64,000 nucleotides of DNA from Puccinellia tenuiflora. Its lineage: Eukaryota; Streptophyta; Magnoliopsida; Poales; Poaceae. Where the stretch lies: contig QRDG01001892.1 in NCBI GenBank assembly GCA_012064385.1, positions 124,001-188,000 on the forward strand, given 5' to 3'. How positions within the stretch are numbered: the first letter of the stretch is position 1; each line of letters starts with the position of its first letter. The notes beneath the pieces are model-generated. The model did not search any database and had not been told where the DNA came from. It was given only the letters and a program-made list of their open reading frames with translations. Both the position numbers and the translations under genes were made by a program. This document shows positions 22,618-36,711 of this stretch, in pieces.

Positions 22618-23420
22618 GGCTGCGCCTTTGTTTGCACTTGGTCACAGCCCGCTCTGCTTCCTTTCGACGGGAAGCGTGAAACCTATAACAGCACAATCGT
22701 TGATCAAAATCTGGATTTTCGCACAGGGATTTAAGGAGAGACAAGAAGCTCCGGCAAGAAACTCGACGAACAGGCAAGAAAGAAAGAAAGAAGCAAAATA
22801 ATCGGCCCGAATCCAAGTAAAATTCCAGTGATGATTCTCTAATCTGCCGAGAAAAATAATCGCAGCTTAGTAGCTCTAGGAGGGGGCGGACCTGCCGAGG
22901 GTTCAACAAGCAACGGAAACCCCTAATTTCCCGGGGAGAAGAAAACAAAACAAACCCAGTGCTATCCATCCGTCCATGGCTACTACTCCTCCTGCTCCGC
23001 CCAAGCAGCAGCGAACAAATCGGCAACAAACAGCGATGGGTTGCAGAGAAAGAGAAGGAAGCCTCCTTGGGATTGGATTGGATTGCTGGCAGCGAAGGTA
23101 AAGGGGGCCCCGATCAGAAACTAAACCCTCGGGAGAGGGCAATCCGAGCAAGGCGGGTTAGGGTTCGTCACCTGCGGCGGGAGGAAAGAATCGGCCGGAG
23201 CACGGTCGGTACGGATCTCCGCTCGACGGCACGCCGGGAGAGCAGAGCAGCGGGGAGAGGAGGGGGATGGGGAGGAAGGCGGCTACGGATTCCTGGAGGG
23301 TTCGGCGGGGCGGAGGGAGGGGGGAAAGGGGGCGGAGGAGCTGCGTGTGCTTGTCTTGTTTTTGTTGGTCGATCTCGACTCTGAGCCGAGGGGAGGCCCT
23401 AGGCGAGCTCAGGCTGTAGC
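22618..23420 (-). promoter_or_regulatory. Pumilio 5' leader with a likely leader intron, and promoter
   Basis: On the minus strand, a donor GCAG|GTGACG at about 23172 and an acceptor TTATAG|GTTTCA at about 22682 would remove a roughly 490-bp leader intron ending 65 bp before the ATG. The upstream 23.2-23.4 kb segment is GC-rich with CT runs, as in grass TATA-less promoters. This is inferred from splice-like sites only. Confidence 0.45.
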
Positions 23421-23587
23421 CTCTATTGGACGGACCCAACCAGCCTTCGCGTTGGTGGATTTGGTGCAGCCTACTCCTACGCCCACCGCTATGCTATTCA
23501 CATTTTGTTTTCTCTTGTTATTTTATTTACTGGAAAATATTTCTAGTTATTGTTTGATGACACACCGAAATTAGTATATGAAATGTA

Positions 23588-25310
23588 CGTATTATTTGCT
23601 ATTGTAATTCGAGCAAGGAATGGCGTGGTAGACAAGAAAAAACATGAAATTGTCGACTCTATGGTATAAGCATCGGGATACGTGAAGTGAAAATACTGCA
23701 ATTATCGACGCTCGAATCCGCCCTGTAACACCATTGTAGTATTTTTCTTCTTCTATTGTTCATGTGAATGATTCTTCTTCTTCTTCTTCGTCCACTACTA
23801 AAAGTGTAGAAAACACATGAGACGCCACGAAAGAGAAGTGTAGAAAAAGAGGTCATATTAAAGCATAACACCCTACGAATAAAGGTGTAGAAAAGAGTTT
23901 TTACATGTCTCCAAAAGGAAAAAAGAACGAACGAGGCGGACATAAGATCGTTACCCGGTCAAAGTTTTTTTCTCCTCTTAAAGAGGACATTCTTTTCCCT
24001 TGAATCTATTTCCATAAGTTTAATTTTGTCATGATTTAAACAGCTTATCGAGCCTCATTGGAATTCAAACACCTACAGAATTGTTGTACCTCCTCCATGT
24101 TAAATATTACAAGGATCAAAAGAAGAGGGAGAAATTTGCGGCGCAAGCCTGCAAAGGAGGTTTTATTTTATTTCATTGAACCTCACTAGGATTTCCTTGG
24201 TTAAAATTCCTTTGGATGGTGTTCGGGGAAGAGAGACCAATGCAAGGAGCCGCACGAGAGGCGGATATACCGAAAGCAACGTGTGATTTTTCTATTCCCC
24301 GCCAGGAACCAATGCAAGGACCAGCGCACCATAGCAGCAATCATCGCCAAAGATAAGACTCGTAGATTGGAAGAGCCAGACCTGAAACCACACCAACGAA
24401 CACGAAAACCGACTGGATCATCGAAGATCCATCGAACACATGACTCCACGCGCCCTCCGCCGGTGCTAGATGCACCACCGGAGCGAGGATAGAGCGGGAA
24501 GGACCTTATTCTGACTTCTGGATGTACCCGCCGTTTCACCATCCCGAAAAAACACACTGGAAAATTGGCTAAACAAAGAGCGAAAACCCTCCCACCGGTG
24601 AGGGGCATGCATTATTTACTATTGCATTTCGAGTAAGGAATGGCGTGGTAGGCAAGGAATATGGTCTCGTCCGACATGTTCCGAACTTTTAACATGTTTA
24701 AAAACACGATATTATCGACACTACGGTATAAGTATCCGAATATGCGAAGTGAAAATACTGAAATTATGGATGCTCGAATCCGCCACCGTAACACCATTGT
24801 AGTTCTCCTATGAGACGCCATGAATAAAAATGTAGAAAAGAGGTCATATTGAAGCATAACACCCTACGAATAACGGTGTAGAAAAGAGTTTTACATGTCT
24901 CTAACTAGAAAAAACCCGAACTGAGCCAGACATAAAATCGTCACCCGGTCAAAGTTTTTCTCTCTCAAAGAGGACATTCTTTTCCCTTGAATCTATTTCC
25001 ATAAGTTTAATTTTGGTACGATTTAAACAACTTATCGAGTCTAGATGGAATTCAAACATCCAAAAAATACAGAGTTGGAGTATCATGCAGAATGTTAAAT
25101 ATTAAGAGCATCAAAAGAAGAGATAGCGGGAGAAATTTGCAATGCAAGGCTGCAATGAGGTTTTATTCTATTTTATGGAACGCAACTAGGATTTCCTTGG
25201 TTGAAATTCCTTGGATGGTGTTTGGGGAAGAGAGACCAATGCAAAGGAGCGCACGAGAGGCGGATATACCGAAAGCAACGTGTGATTTTTCTGTTCCCCG
25301 CCAGGGACCC
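23588..25310. repeat. Tandem duplication of a 700-bp segment, about 1.0-kb period
   Basis: Copy 1 is about 23588-24310 and copy 2 about 24611-25310. Shared ordered blocks include AAGGAATGGCGTGGTAG, GTGAAAATACTG, GCTCGAATCCGCC, CACCCTACGAATAA, GAATCTATTTCCATAAGTTT and GCGGATATACCGAAAGCAAC. Identity is roughly 85-90 percent with small indels. The 300 bp between the copies (24311-24610) is not repeated in copy 2. No protein is recognisable in either copy. Confidence 0.9.
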
Positions 25311-25750
25311 CACCCGCGGCCGCCTCTGCGGGCGCACGCCCACCATCCGATTATAACCCGCACGAATCCCAAAGCGTCCCCATAACAGACTCCTCCGATG
25401 ATGAAACATAAAAATCCTAGCAGGCGGGCCCCATCCCTGTCTCCGTCTCTGCGCGGTGGGCCCGGGAGGGAGGAAAGAAAACACGACTTGTTGGGTCGAG
25501 TCAAACCAGCAGACAGCTCCCTTTTGAGTTTTTTTTTTTAAATCCTGGATTGCGGGCGTAAAGTAAAAAAGATAGTGTGTTCATGTTGAAATTCGCAGAC
25601 ACGATTAAGAAAGTGCTGAAGTAGTAGTTATCATACTGACGAAAAAAATATTGGGCAGAGGGAGAAAAAACGGGATTTTATATTGTTTGTGGTTGGAAAA
25701 AATAATACTAGTAGTAATAAAGCATGCAAAGCAAGGACTAATTGAGCTTA
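25311..25750. other. Intergenic, nothing recognised
   Basis: A short GC-rich piece (25311-25500) with overlapping frames is followed by AT-rich sequence. No domain or transposon end was seen. Confidence 0.4.
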
Positions 25751-25752
25751 TA

Positions 25753-25855
25753 CTCCCTCCGTTCCATATTAGATGACTTTCAAATAGATGTATCTAGATG
25801 TATTTTATATTTAAATACATCCATGTGGAAGTCATCTAATATGGAATGGAGGGAG
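25753..25855. mobile_element. Complete 103-bp Stowaway MITE
   Basis: CTCCCTCCGTTCCATATTAG at the left pairs with CTAATATGGAATGGAGGGAG at the right. TA target duplications are at 25751-25752 and 25856-25857. The body folds into a long hairpin. Confidence 0.93.
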
Positions 25856-25913
25856 TACTACTGAAGGGAGCAAGCTGCCACAACTTACGGAGGGAGTAGT
25901 GAATTAACATGTA

Positions 25914-26073
25914 CTCTCTCCGTATCAAAATATAAGATATTTTAGTATTTGGCTTTTCATTCGTATCTAGACATGTTTTAGTGTAAGATTCATGTGAACC
26001 TTACACTAAAACATGTCTAGATACGGATGGAAAGTGAAATGCTAAAACATCTTATATTTTGATACGGAGCGAG
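25914..26073. mobile_element. Complete 160-bp Stowaway MITE of a second subfamily
   Basis: CTCTCTCCGTATCAAAATAT at the left pairs with ATATTTTGATACGGAGCGAG at the right, flanked by TA. Near-perfect internal arms carry TCTAGACATGTTTTAGTGTAAG. An unpaired right end of another Stowaway copy (TTACGGAGGGAGTA) lies just upstream, ending at about 25898. Confidence 0.92.
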
Positions 26074-26129
26074 TAATAATCAGATTTATATATGGAAGGT
26101 TACGGGCAACACTATTTTACTATGACTAA

Positions 26130-28156
26130 GAGCATCGCTAGCAGATACCGGATAAGACTTCGGTCCGGAGAATAATTGTTTTTTTTTTTGGATTGGGGGC
26201 GAGAAAATGGACAGACCAAATACCGGAAAAATCGTCCGTCCCGGAAAATTTATCCTGAGTGCAGGATATTTGACCCCTCGTGCTCCATCTCTTCAGTTTT
26301 GGAGAGGATTTTTCGTGTAAACTGGAAAGTCATGCGACAGTTGGCGGGAAGGAAGTTTCAGCGCAATCGTCATCGGACCGGCCCCCGACTCACCAGAATC
26401 CGGCGAATATCTACCGCGGCACTCCAATTCCGGCAAAATCCATTCTAATTTCTGGCAACTCGCCTCGAGTCGGACCGATTTCAGTCAATTCCGGCACATA
26501 AGCAGGAGCTCGGATGGGCGGACGCCATTGACGAAACACCTGGTGCTCGCTTCCGTGTGGCCTCCATGCGGCCTCCTGCATTTCAGCTCATATCTGCTTG
26601 CGTGCTAGCTAAGCTCACCATGCCCCCATCCAGCAGATCTAGCCAATGGGAACGATGGTTAAAAATTTAGCTATAGCGGAGTTAGAAACATATATCACTG
26701 TTTAGTTAGCATCATTTTGGCGCCGGGGGGGGGGGGGGGGGGCAGTCACCCTCATCCCTGTAAAAATAACTTAATATTTTTTTATGAATATGTAAGTTTT
26801 AATTGTCTAAAGCATATAAAATTAATTAACGAGAATAGTTGTGTACTTAACTAATTAAATATCATCAAGGTTCACACCAGGAAAAAACTCGAGGTGGCTT
26901 AAAGCATAAATTAATTATGTGTCATTAAGTTAGACTGAACTCTCGTTCCAAATTTCTTGATAACAGAAATTCATGGTTAATTAGTTAGATTGACTTCTCA
27001 CACTTCAGACATGTAAACATCAAAATGATCTATGATAGCACTTTTGTTTGGTTCATAGATACAATACAATCACCAGTTCGACATCTCGTCCTTTTATTGG
27101 TTGCAACAAAGGAAACGCTTTAACATTTTATCAAAAAATTATTCATTCGACATGTTTTGTTAAATGCAAGACAAGATTCAAAAGAAAAAATTGAAAATAT
27201 TCAAGACAAGTTTTGAAGGCATTATAAAAATAGTTCATTGAAGCAACGGTTAAAATCGATGTTAATATAGTCTATAGCAATATAAGGTGTTTACACTGTA
27301 TAATAATCATGAATGACAAGATGTCTTGCTCTTTTCTTGATTTTCCCCTTTTTGTTACCATTTCATCATAACTTAGAATTATTATTTCATTTTTACGCAA
27401 TCTGACATTTTATAAGATAGATGTCAGCCATCATTTTTCCAGTTGAGCAAACAGGTGTGCTCAGTTGTTGAGAAAAATATTGATTAAACTAACACAATTA
27501 CATTTTTAGATCAATAAAATATACATATTCAAAGTATTGTAAAACATAATCCATTATATAACTAAAGTTGATTGCGGCCTCCACATAATATGACCAAAAT
27601 ACTCTCAAGTCCTACTAAATACCCTCACCGGAACATTCTTTAGAGTCCGGTTTGTTAGTTGAATTCTGATTAGACGAGACCTACCCCTTTTTTCACGTCG
27701 GAATCGACTCTAGTGTTGACTATAACAAACATAGTTTTCTCATTTGGGGTCCATTTTTAATGTACGACCACTCAAATTGTTTAGAAAAACACGCGTGTCT
27801 GAGTATTTCTATCAAAAGTCATGGTAGCCGCCCTAGCTTGCCCTGCTGGGAGCTCCGCCCGGATCCAGCTGCCTGCTTGCGTGCTTAGTAGATAGCTCAC
27901 TGTGTATGAGCAGGCGCGGGAGGATGAGCGAGCGAGCGGGCACAGCCAACAACGAGAGGCTGACGACGGTGGATTGTGGCCGGGGGCGGCGGGAGGGTGG
28001 AGGAAGATGAAGGTGAAAAGAAAAAAGAAAATGATAAAAGGAATGGATAAGATTTTGTGGGTGTTGATGCGATAATTTCATACCGTAAACCGGTTTCGGT
28101 TCAACTGGATAACAATTTTCCGGTACGAGATTATTCGGTTTCTGCTAGAGATGCTC
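26130..28156. mobile_element. Non-autonomous PIF/Harbinger-like element, 2.0 kb
   Basis: The left end GAGCATCGCTAGCAGATACCG and the right end CGGTTTCTGCTAGAGATGCTC are imperfect inverted repeats. TAA is duplicated on both sides (26127-26129, 28157-28159), as expected for Harbinger insertions. No transposase is recognisable inside. The body includes an 18-G run at 26725-26742 and an AT-rich middle. A Harbinger-type transposase relic of unknown subfamily lies at 51.0-51.35 kb. Confidence 0.7.
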
Positions 28157-28218
28157 TAATGTTGAAAGTCTATAATTCTACAAACTCCAGATAGATACAA
28201 GAAGGGCGTCACTAATTT

Positions 28219-28631
28219 GGGTAAGACTTGGGTAGGATCTCACCTTTAGGTGAGATCGTAGGATCACGCAAAAAAAACATATTTGCGAATTGCTAAAAAA
28301 TCTGAAAAAAATTGACAACATGCATCTCGGTACTTTGCACAACGTCAAAAAATTTCAGCTCAAAATTCGATGTACAGCGTGAGAAACAAAAAAATTTCGG
28401 TGTGAATAGTGCAAAACACTGTATACTCAAATCTGACACTATTCACAGCATGATTTCTCTTTTTTGTTTCTCACGCTGTACATCGAATTTTGAGCTGAAA
28501 TTTTTTGACGTTGTGCAAAGTACCGAGATGCATGTTGTCAATTTTTTTCAGATTTTTTAGCAATTCGCAAATATGTTTTTTTTGCGTGATCCTACGATCT
28601 CACCTAAGGTGATCCTACCCAAGTTTCCCCC
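28219..28631. mobile_element. 413-bp palindromic Mutator-type MITE with 10-bp target duplication
   Basis: Nearly the whole element is one inverted repeat. ACTTGGGTAGGATC, GTGAGATCGTAGGATCACGC and CATGCATCTCGGTACTTTGC each recur in reverse complement on the other side of a centre near 28430. TCACTAATTT is duplicated at 28209-28218 and 28632-28641, fitting Mutator-family 9-10 bp duplications. A transcript would form a hairpin with arms close to 200 bp. Confidence 0.88.
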
Positions 28632-28879
28632 TCACTAATTTCGTGCGGGGCCACCGGCAGCTACAGTATTCCTTCAATCAATTATCTAAAATACTGAAGA
28701 GGACTCCAGTAAGCCGAGGCCCCTTTGCTCAAGAACCTTCGGTACGTGTTCGTGCATGGTAATTATACAAGAGTAAACATAGAGCTGCCTTTATCTTATT
28801 GTCTTCATTTTACCCGCCGAAAAAGGCCTGTCTTGTCGCGAAAACCATCCACGACGTGCCCAAAACGTGTGTTGGGTGA

Positions 28880-31980
<3,101 letters not shown>

Positions 31981-32143
31981 TCTGTTGGGCTCGTCCGGTC
32001 TGGTTCTGGTCCGGTCGCACCCTATCGACCCCAAGCACAGCGACTCACCGAGCCGAAATCAAACCGGTAGTCTGACTCCTCACTCCCTCTCCCTACCGCA
32101 ACGCGCGGCGTCGCCATGGACTCCAGAGAGGAAGCGAAGTAGC
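31981..32143. promoter_or_regulatory. Short divergent promoter between thioredoxin and PPR genes
   Basis: Only 163 bp separate the two divergent ATGs. The interval is GC-rich with no obvious TATA box and carries CCCTCTCCC-type pyrimidine patches. Both products are predicted to enter organelles, so a shared promoter is plausible but not shown. Confidence 0.55.
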
Positions 32144-34768
32144 ATGGCGGTGGCGTTGAGGACGGCGCTCCCAGCTCTCCTTCGCGGCAGGAACCCGGCG
32201 GCCTTGGCGTCCCGGGAGCTGCTAGCCACGCTCGCCTCGTCGGTTCGCCTGGAGGATGGCGACGACATCCGCGACGCTCCAGGCGCCCGCCGGGTGTTCG
32301 ACGGAACTCCCGACCGGGACGCCGCGGCGGGAACCAGCTCCAGCGGCGTCCTCCTGGACTACGCGCGGCGCGGGATGGGCCGGGAGGCGTTGGACCATTT
32401 CTCGACCGCGCGCCGCTGTGGCAGAGTTGATGGCTCCATGCTGTCCTGCGCTCTCAAGGTGTGCGGGTCGATGATGCCGGACAGCAGGGTCGTCGGAGAG
32501 CAGCTGCATTGCCTGTGCGTCAAGTGCGGGCTGGACCGGGGCGAGGTCAGCGTCGGCACGGCGCTCGTCGATATGTACATGAAGTGCGGTGGCGTCGAGG
32601 ATGGGAGGCTGGTGTTCGAGGGGATGCCCGAGAAGAACATCGTCACGTGGACGTCGCTACTCACCGGTTACGTCCAGGGCGGGGCGCACTCGGACGCCAT
32701 TGCGCTCTTCTTCAGGATGCGCGCCGAGGGGGTGCGGCCCAACCCTTTCACGTTCGCGAGCGTCCTCTCCGCGGTGGCGAGCCAGGGCGCGCTCGATGTT
32801 GGGCGGCGCCTGCACGCTCAGTCGGTTAAGTTTGGATGCCTCTCGACCGTGTTCGTGTGTAACTCCCTAATGAACATGTACTCGAAGTGTGGGCTGGTTG
32901 AAGAGGCCAGGGCCGTGTTCTGCGGGATGGAGACCAGGGACATGGTGTCGTGGAACACGTTGATGGCCGGCCTTCTGTTGAATGGGAGGGAACTGGAAGC
33001 ACTGCAGCTGTTCCATGATTCACGAGCAAGTACGGCGAAGATGTCACAGTCGACCTACTCTACAGTGATCAAGTTATGTGCAAACCTCAAACAGCTGGCC
33101 CTGGCACGGCAGCTCCACAGCTGTGTGCTGAAACATGGGTTCAGTTCAGATGGCAACGTCATGACTGCCATTATGGATGCCTACAGCAAATGTGGCACAC
33201 TGGATGATGCTTTCGACATATTTTTGTTGATGCCAGGATCTCAGAATGTCGTCTCATGGACTGCCATGATAGGTGGGTGCATTCAGAACGGTGATATTCC
33301 TCTTGCTGCTGCTCTCTTTAGCAGAATGAGAGGAGACAGTGTCAAGCCAAATGAGTTCACCTACTCGACAATGCTTACGACATCAGTGCCCATCTCGCCT
33401 CACCAGATTCATGCCCAGATCATCAAATCCAACTACCAACATGCGCAATCTGTTGGAACTGCACTTCTTACCTCGTACTCAAAGCTTGGCCGCCCTGAAG
33501 ACGCCCTCTCTATATTTAAAACGATTAACCAGAAGGATGTTGTTGCATGGTCTGCAATGTTGTCTTGCTATTCTCAAGCTGGTGACTGCGATGGTGCCAC
33601 AAATGTGTACATTGAGATGTCCATGCAAGGTATTAAGCCAAATGAGTTCACTATCTCTAGTGCCATCGATGCCTGTGCTAGTCCGGCAGCCGGGATTGAC
33701 CAGGGTAGGCAGTTCCACGCTGTTTCGATCAAGTACAGACACCAGGATGCAATCTGCGTGGGCAGTGCACTTGTCAGCATGTATTCAAGAAAAGGGAGTA
33801 TTGACAGTGCTCGAAGTGTCTTTGAGAGGCAAACAGATAGAGACTTGGTGTCATGGAACTCAATGATATCAGGATATGCGCAGCACGGTTACAGCAAGGA
33901 GGCCCTCGATACATTTCGGCAGATGGAAGCTGCAGGCATCGAAATGGATGGCGTAACATTCCTTGCTGTTATCATAGGATGCACTCATGCTGGACTCGTA
34001 AAAGAAGGCCAGCAATACTTTGATGCGATGCTTAGAGACCACAAGATCAGTCCCACCATGGAGCATTATGCGTGCATGGTGGATCTCTATAGCCGTGCAG
34101 GCAAGCTGGATGAAACAATGGACCTTATAGGAGGCATGCCGTTCCCAGCAGGTGCAACGGTATGGCGCACCCTGCTAGGTGCTTGTAGAGTTCACAAGAA
34201 TGTTGAGCTTGGGAAGCTTGCTGCAGAGAAGCTGCTATTGCTGGAGCCGCATGATTCAGCTACATATGTACTGCTCTCCAACATCTATGCGGCTGCAGGG
34301 AAGTGGAAAGATAAAGATGAAGTGAGGAAGCTCATGGATTCTAGAAAGGTGAAGAAAGAAGCTGGGTGCAGCTGGATTCAGATCAAGAACAAAGTCCATT
34401 CCTTTATAGCCTGTGACAAATCGCACCCTCTGTCTGACCAGATATATGCAAAGCTCAAGGCAATGACAGCCAGGTTGAAGCAAGAAGGTTATTGCCCTAA
34501 CACTAGCTTTGTGCTTCATGACATGGCAGAAGAGCAGAAGGAGGCCATGTTGGTTATGCACAGTGAGCGGCTAGCTCTTGCCTTTGGCCTGATAGCTACG
34601 CCGCCAAGGACACCCATTCAGATTGTCAAAAACCTACGGGTGTGTGGGGACTGCCATACGGTAATGAAGATGGTGTCAGCTGTTGAGGACAGGGAGATCA
34701 TCATGCGAGACTGCAGCAGGTTCCACCACTTCAAATCTGGGGCCTGCTCCTGTGGCGATTTTTGGTGA
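32144..34768 (+). CDS. PLS-class pentatricopeptide repeat protein with E/E+ and DYW-type domains
   Basis: One intronless frame of 874 residues from ATG 32144. The frame is open upstream, but 32144 is the ATG followed by a basic, Ala/Leu/Arg-rich presequence (MAVALRTALPALLRGRNP). About twenty P, L and S motifs follow, with repeated cores such as GTALVDMYMKCGG, NIVTWTSLLTGYVQGG and DLVSWNSMISGYAQHG, then the E/E+ region (AGCSWIQIKNKVHSFIACD). The C-terminal DYW domain keeps the deaminase signature HSERLAL and the zinc motif CGDCH, and ends CGDFW instead of DYW. Such proteins bind organellar RNA and direct C-to-U editing. The editing site is unknown. The domain organisation and size resemble Arabidopsis At2g27610-like proteins, recalled from memory only. 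Confidence 0.93.
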   Translation: MAVALRTALPALLRGRNPAALASRELLATLASSVRLEDGDDIRDAPGARRVFDGTPDRDAAAGTSSSGVLLDYARRGMGREALDHFSTARRCGRVDGSMLSCALKVCGSMMPDSRVVGEQLHCLCVKCGLDRGEVSVGTALVDMYMKCGGVEDGRLVFEGMPEKNIVTWTSLLTGYVQGGAHSDAIALFFRMRAEGVRPNPFTFASVLSAVASQGALDVGRRLHAQSVKFGCLSTVFVCNSLMNMYSKCGLVEEARAVFCGMETRDMVSWNTLMAGLLLNGRELEALQLFHDSRASTAKMSQSTYSTVIKLCANLKQLALARQLHSCVLKHGFSSDGNVMTAIMDAYSKCGTLDDAFDIFLLMPGSQNVVSWTAMIGGCIQNGDIPLAAALFSRMRGDSVKPNEFTYSTMLTTSVPISPHQIHAQIIKSNYQHAQSVGTALLTSYSKLGRPEDALSIFKTINQKDVVAWSAMLSCYSQAGDCDGATNVYIEMSMQGIKPNEFTISSAIDACASPAAGIDQGRQFHAVSIKYRHQDAICVGSALVSMYSRKGSIDSARSVFERQTDRDLVSWNSMISGYAQHGYSKEALDTFRQMEAAGIEMDGVTFLAVIIGCTHAGLVKEGQQYFDAMLRDHKISPTMEHYACMVDLYSRAGKLDETMDLIGGMPFPAGATVWRTLLGACRVHKNVELGKLAAEKLLLLEPHDSATYVLLSNIYAAAGKWKDKDEVRKLMDSRKVKKEAGCSWIQIKNKVHSFIACDKSHPLSDQIYAKLKAMTARLKQEGYCPNTSFVLHDMAEEQKEAMLVMHSERLALAFGLIATPPRTPIQIVKNLRVCGDCHTVMKMVSAVEDREIIMRDCSRFHHFKSGACSCGDFW

Positions 34769-36700
34769 ATTGGCCACAGAAGAAACTGACTTTGGATACA
34801 GCAGACTGGCAATGCCATCCTCAAACAGTATTTGCAAGCTGTCTCTGTAGTAAATGAGTATGGGTTGTCTTACGCTGAGGTGATACAAGCCTAAAAATAG
34901 CGGTTCTGTTGCCTGCTTGCAGGTAACACATGAGCCAGAGATACCGCAATTATTGTCATGTAGTCTCAGTGACAAAAGTATTGAGAGACCGACAAGAATC
35001 CTATGGAATATGGATATCATACTGGCAGAGGTATGATCTACATGATCCTTAGTTAGATAGACCGGACTGTACAAGCTATTCATGGTAGTTTAGCTCATAT
35101 TAAACATGTCCAGGAAGCTAAGCAAATACTTTACCGGCTACCTAGCGCAATCCACATCTAAGCTAACTAATTATCTAGAAGGCTTCCTCTCTAAATAAGG
35201 CTCTGGGCCAAGCTTGGAGCGTAGGCCGAGCCTTTGACTATCTAAATGTTAGAACACCGCAAAATTTTCAAATATCTCCTTCGTCATGTTTGGACCGAAC
35301 CCCACTGGTCATCCTTTTCTTTTGGTGAACGCATCAGCTGATGTAATACGTATACATGATCTTGTTGATCCTGGTGCATATCTGATTTTTTGCCCTGTTA
35401 TGGATGGACTCGCCATATACTGGTCAGATAAGCCAACAAAGCACTCGATTTGCGTCCTAGCTTGTGGTCAACTTGAATCAACTTATGCAATTTTTTGTTG
35501 CAGTCCCAGCAGAGCATAACAGGTTCTCCTAATACCAAAGCATTTCGGGAACGGGAAGATTCTTGCCCGCTCATTGGCAGAAGCATGGGTAGCAGGTAAA
35601 CTGACCTTGTCCTGTTTCTCTATGGCACATGGGAGGAACGGACCAACATTGTCAATCCAAATTTTTTATGTTTTGACCATTGTTTGTTTGGTTCGGGACC
35701 AATTTTTGTGTATATGCCTGCACTTTGATCATGGGTAATAATTGGCAGGTTAGAGTGCCATATGAAACACACATTTTGTTCCCAATACCATCCAGATAGA
35801 TATAAAAACCATATTGGAATCATGGTACATATTACTCTCTCCGTTCCATAATATAAGCCTTTTTAACAAGCTAGTTTAGTTTGCTAAAAAAAACTTATAT
35901 TGTGGAACAGAGGTAGTACATCCCATTGATGTTGCACATGGCAGTAGCATGATACACCTCTATTCAGGTGAGCGTAACCTTGATCGCAGACTGTTTCGAA
36001 ACGCCAGGAGGATGATGAATATTGCGCAGGCACAATAATCTGTTGCATCTTTTCCCCCCTACTTTCCGCTTGTTTATGTTATGTATCCCAATAATGTAAG
36101 TTGTGCACGCTCTGGCTGGAGCTGATAGCTAGCAAACTTGGTCACATCACTTGTCTTACCAGGAGGAGGAGGTTCCGGTGTTACAGGGGAGTTAGAGGCA
36201 GCGACTGTACAAGCTACTCATGCCTTCACGACAGTCGTAATATTTGTAAAGATGAAATTTGACAATATCAATCCTATGCGGAATAACCCATATCTATACA
36301 TGAAGCAACGGATTGAGTACCATTTTTGTTTTCTGAAACAGTTGCAAGTCTTTTTAATGTTTTGCGGAAAAGAAAAGAAAACCAGTTGCAAGTATGTTGC
36401 ATTACATAGTGGGCGGTGCCAAATCGCTCGCCAGTCGCCACTAGCTCAAGCACAAAAGGGATTACATCCTCATTTACATTCTAGAGAGTTACCATATTTT
36501 TCAAAACAACACATATAATCATCAATGGACTAATATTGAACCGAACCTGTCTCGATTAGCTCCTGCCAGATGCGCACGTACAAACGACTAAGCAGCTGCC
36601 TAGCAATAACTCGCCGATGCAACAGCCACCTACAAAAGTTGGGCGAGCTGGTTGGGCGCAGCTATAATAATCACCAAGGCACGGCTGCCGGGAGTGGGCG
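34769..36700. other. 3' flank of the PPR gene and intergenic sequence
   Basis: Positions 34784-34870 are repeated at 42314-42408. A frame at 35286-35519 gives 77 residues with no recognisable domain. A small Stowaway MITE sits at 35835-35916. Nothing else was recognised before the LRR relic. Confidence 0.5.
35835..35916. mobile_element. 82-bp Stowaway-like MITE
   Basis: CTCTCTCCGTTCCATAATAT at the left pairs with TTATATTGTGGAACAGAGGTAG at the right, flanked by TA on both sides (35833-35834, 35917-35918). Confidence 0.8.
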
Positions 36701-36711
36701 ACGGGCGACGG

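Noticed and set aside
22109..23029. 306-codon minus-strand frame overlapping Pumilio exon 1
   Set aside because: It is in a different frame from the conserved Pumilio start and spans the probable leader intron; Arg-rich from base composition.
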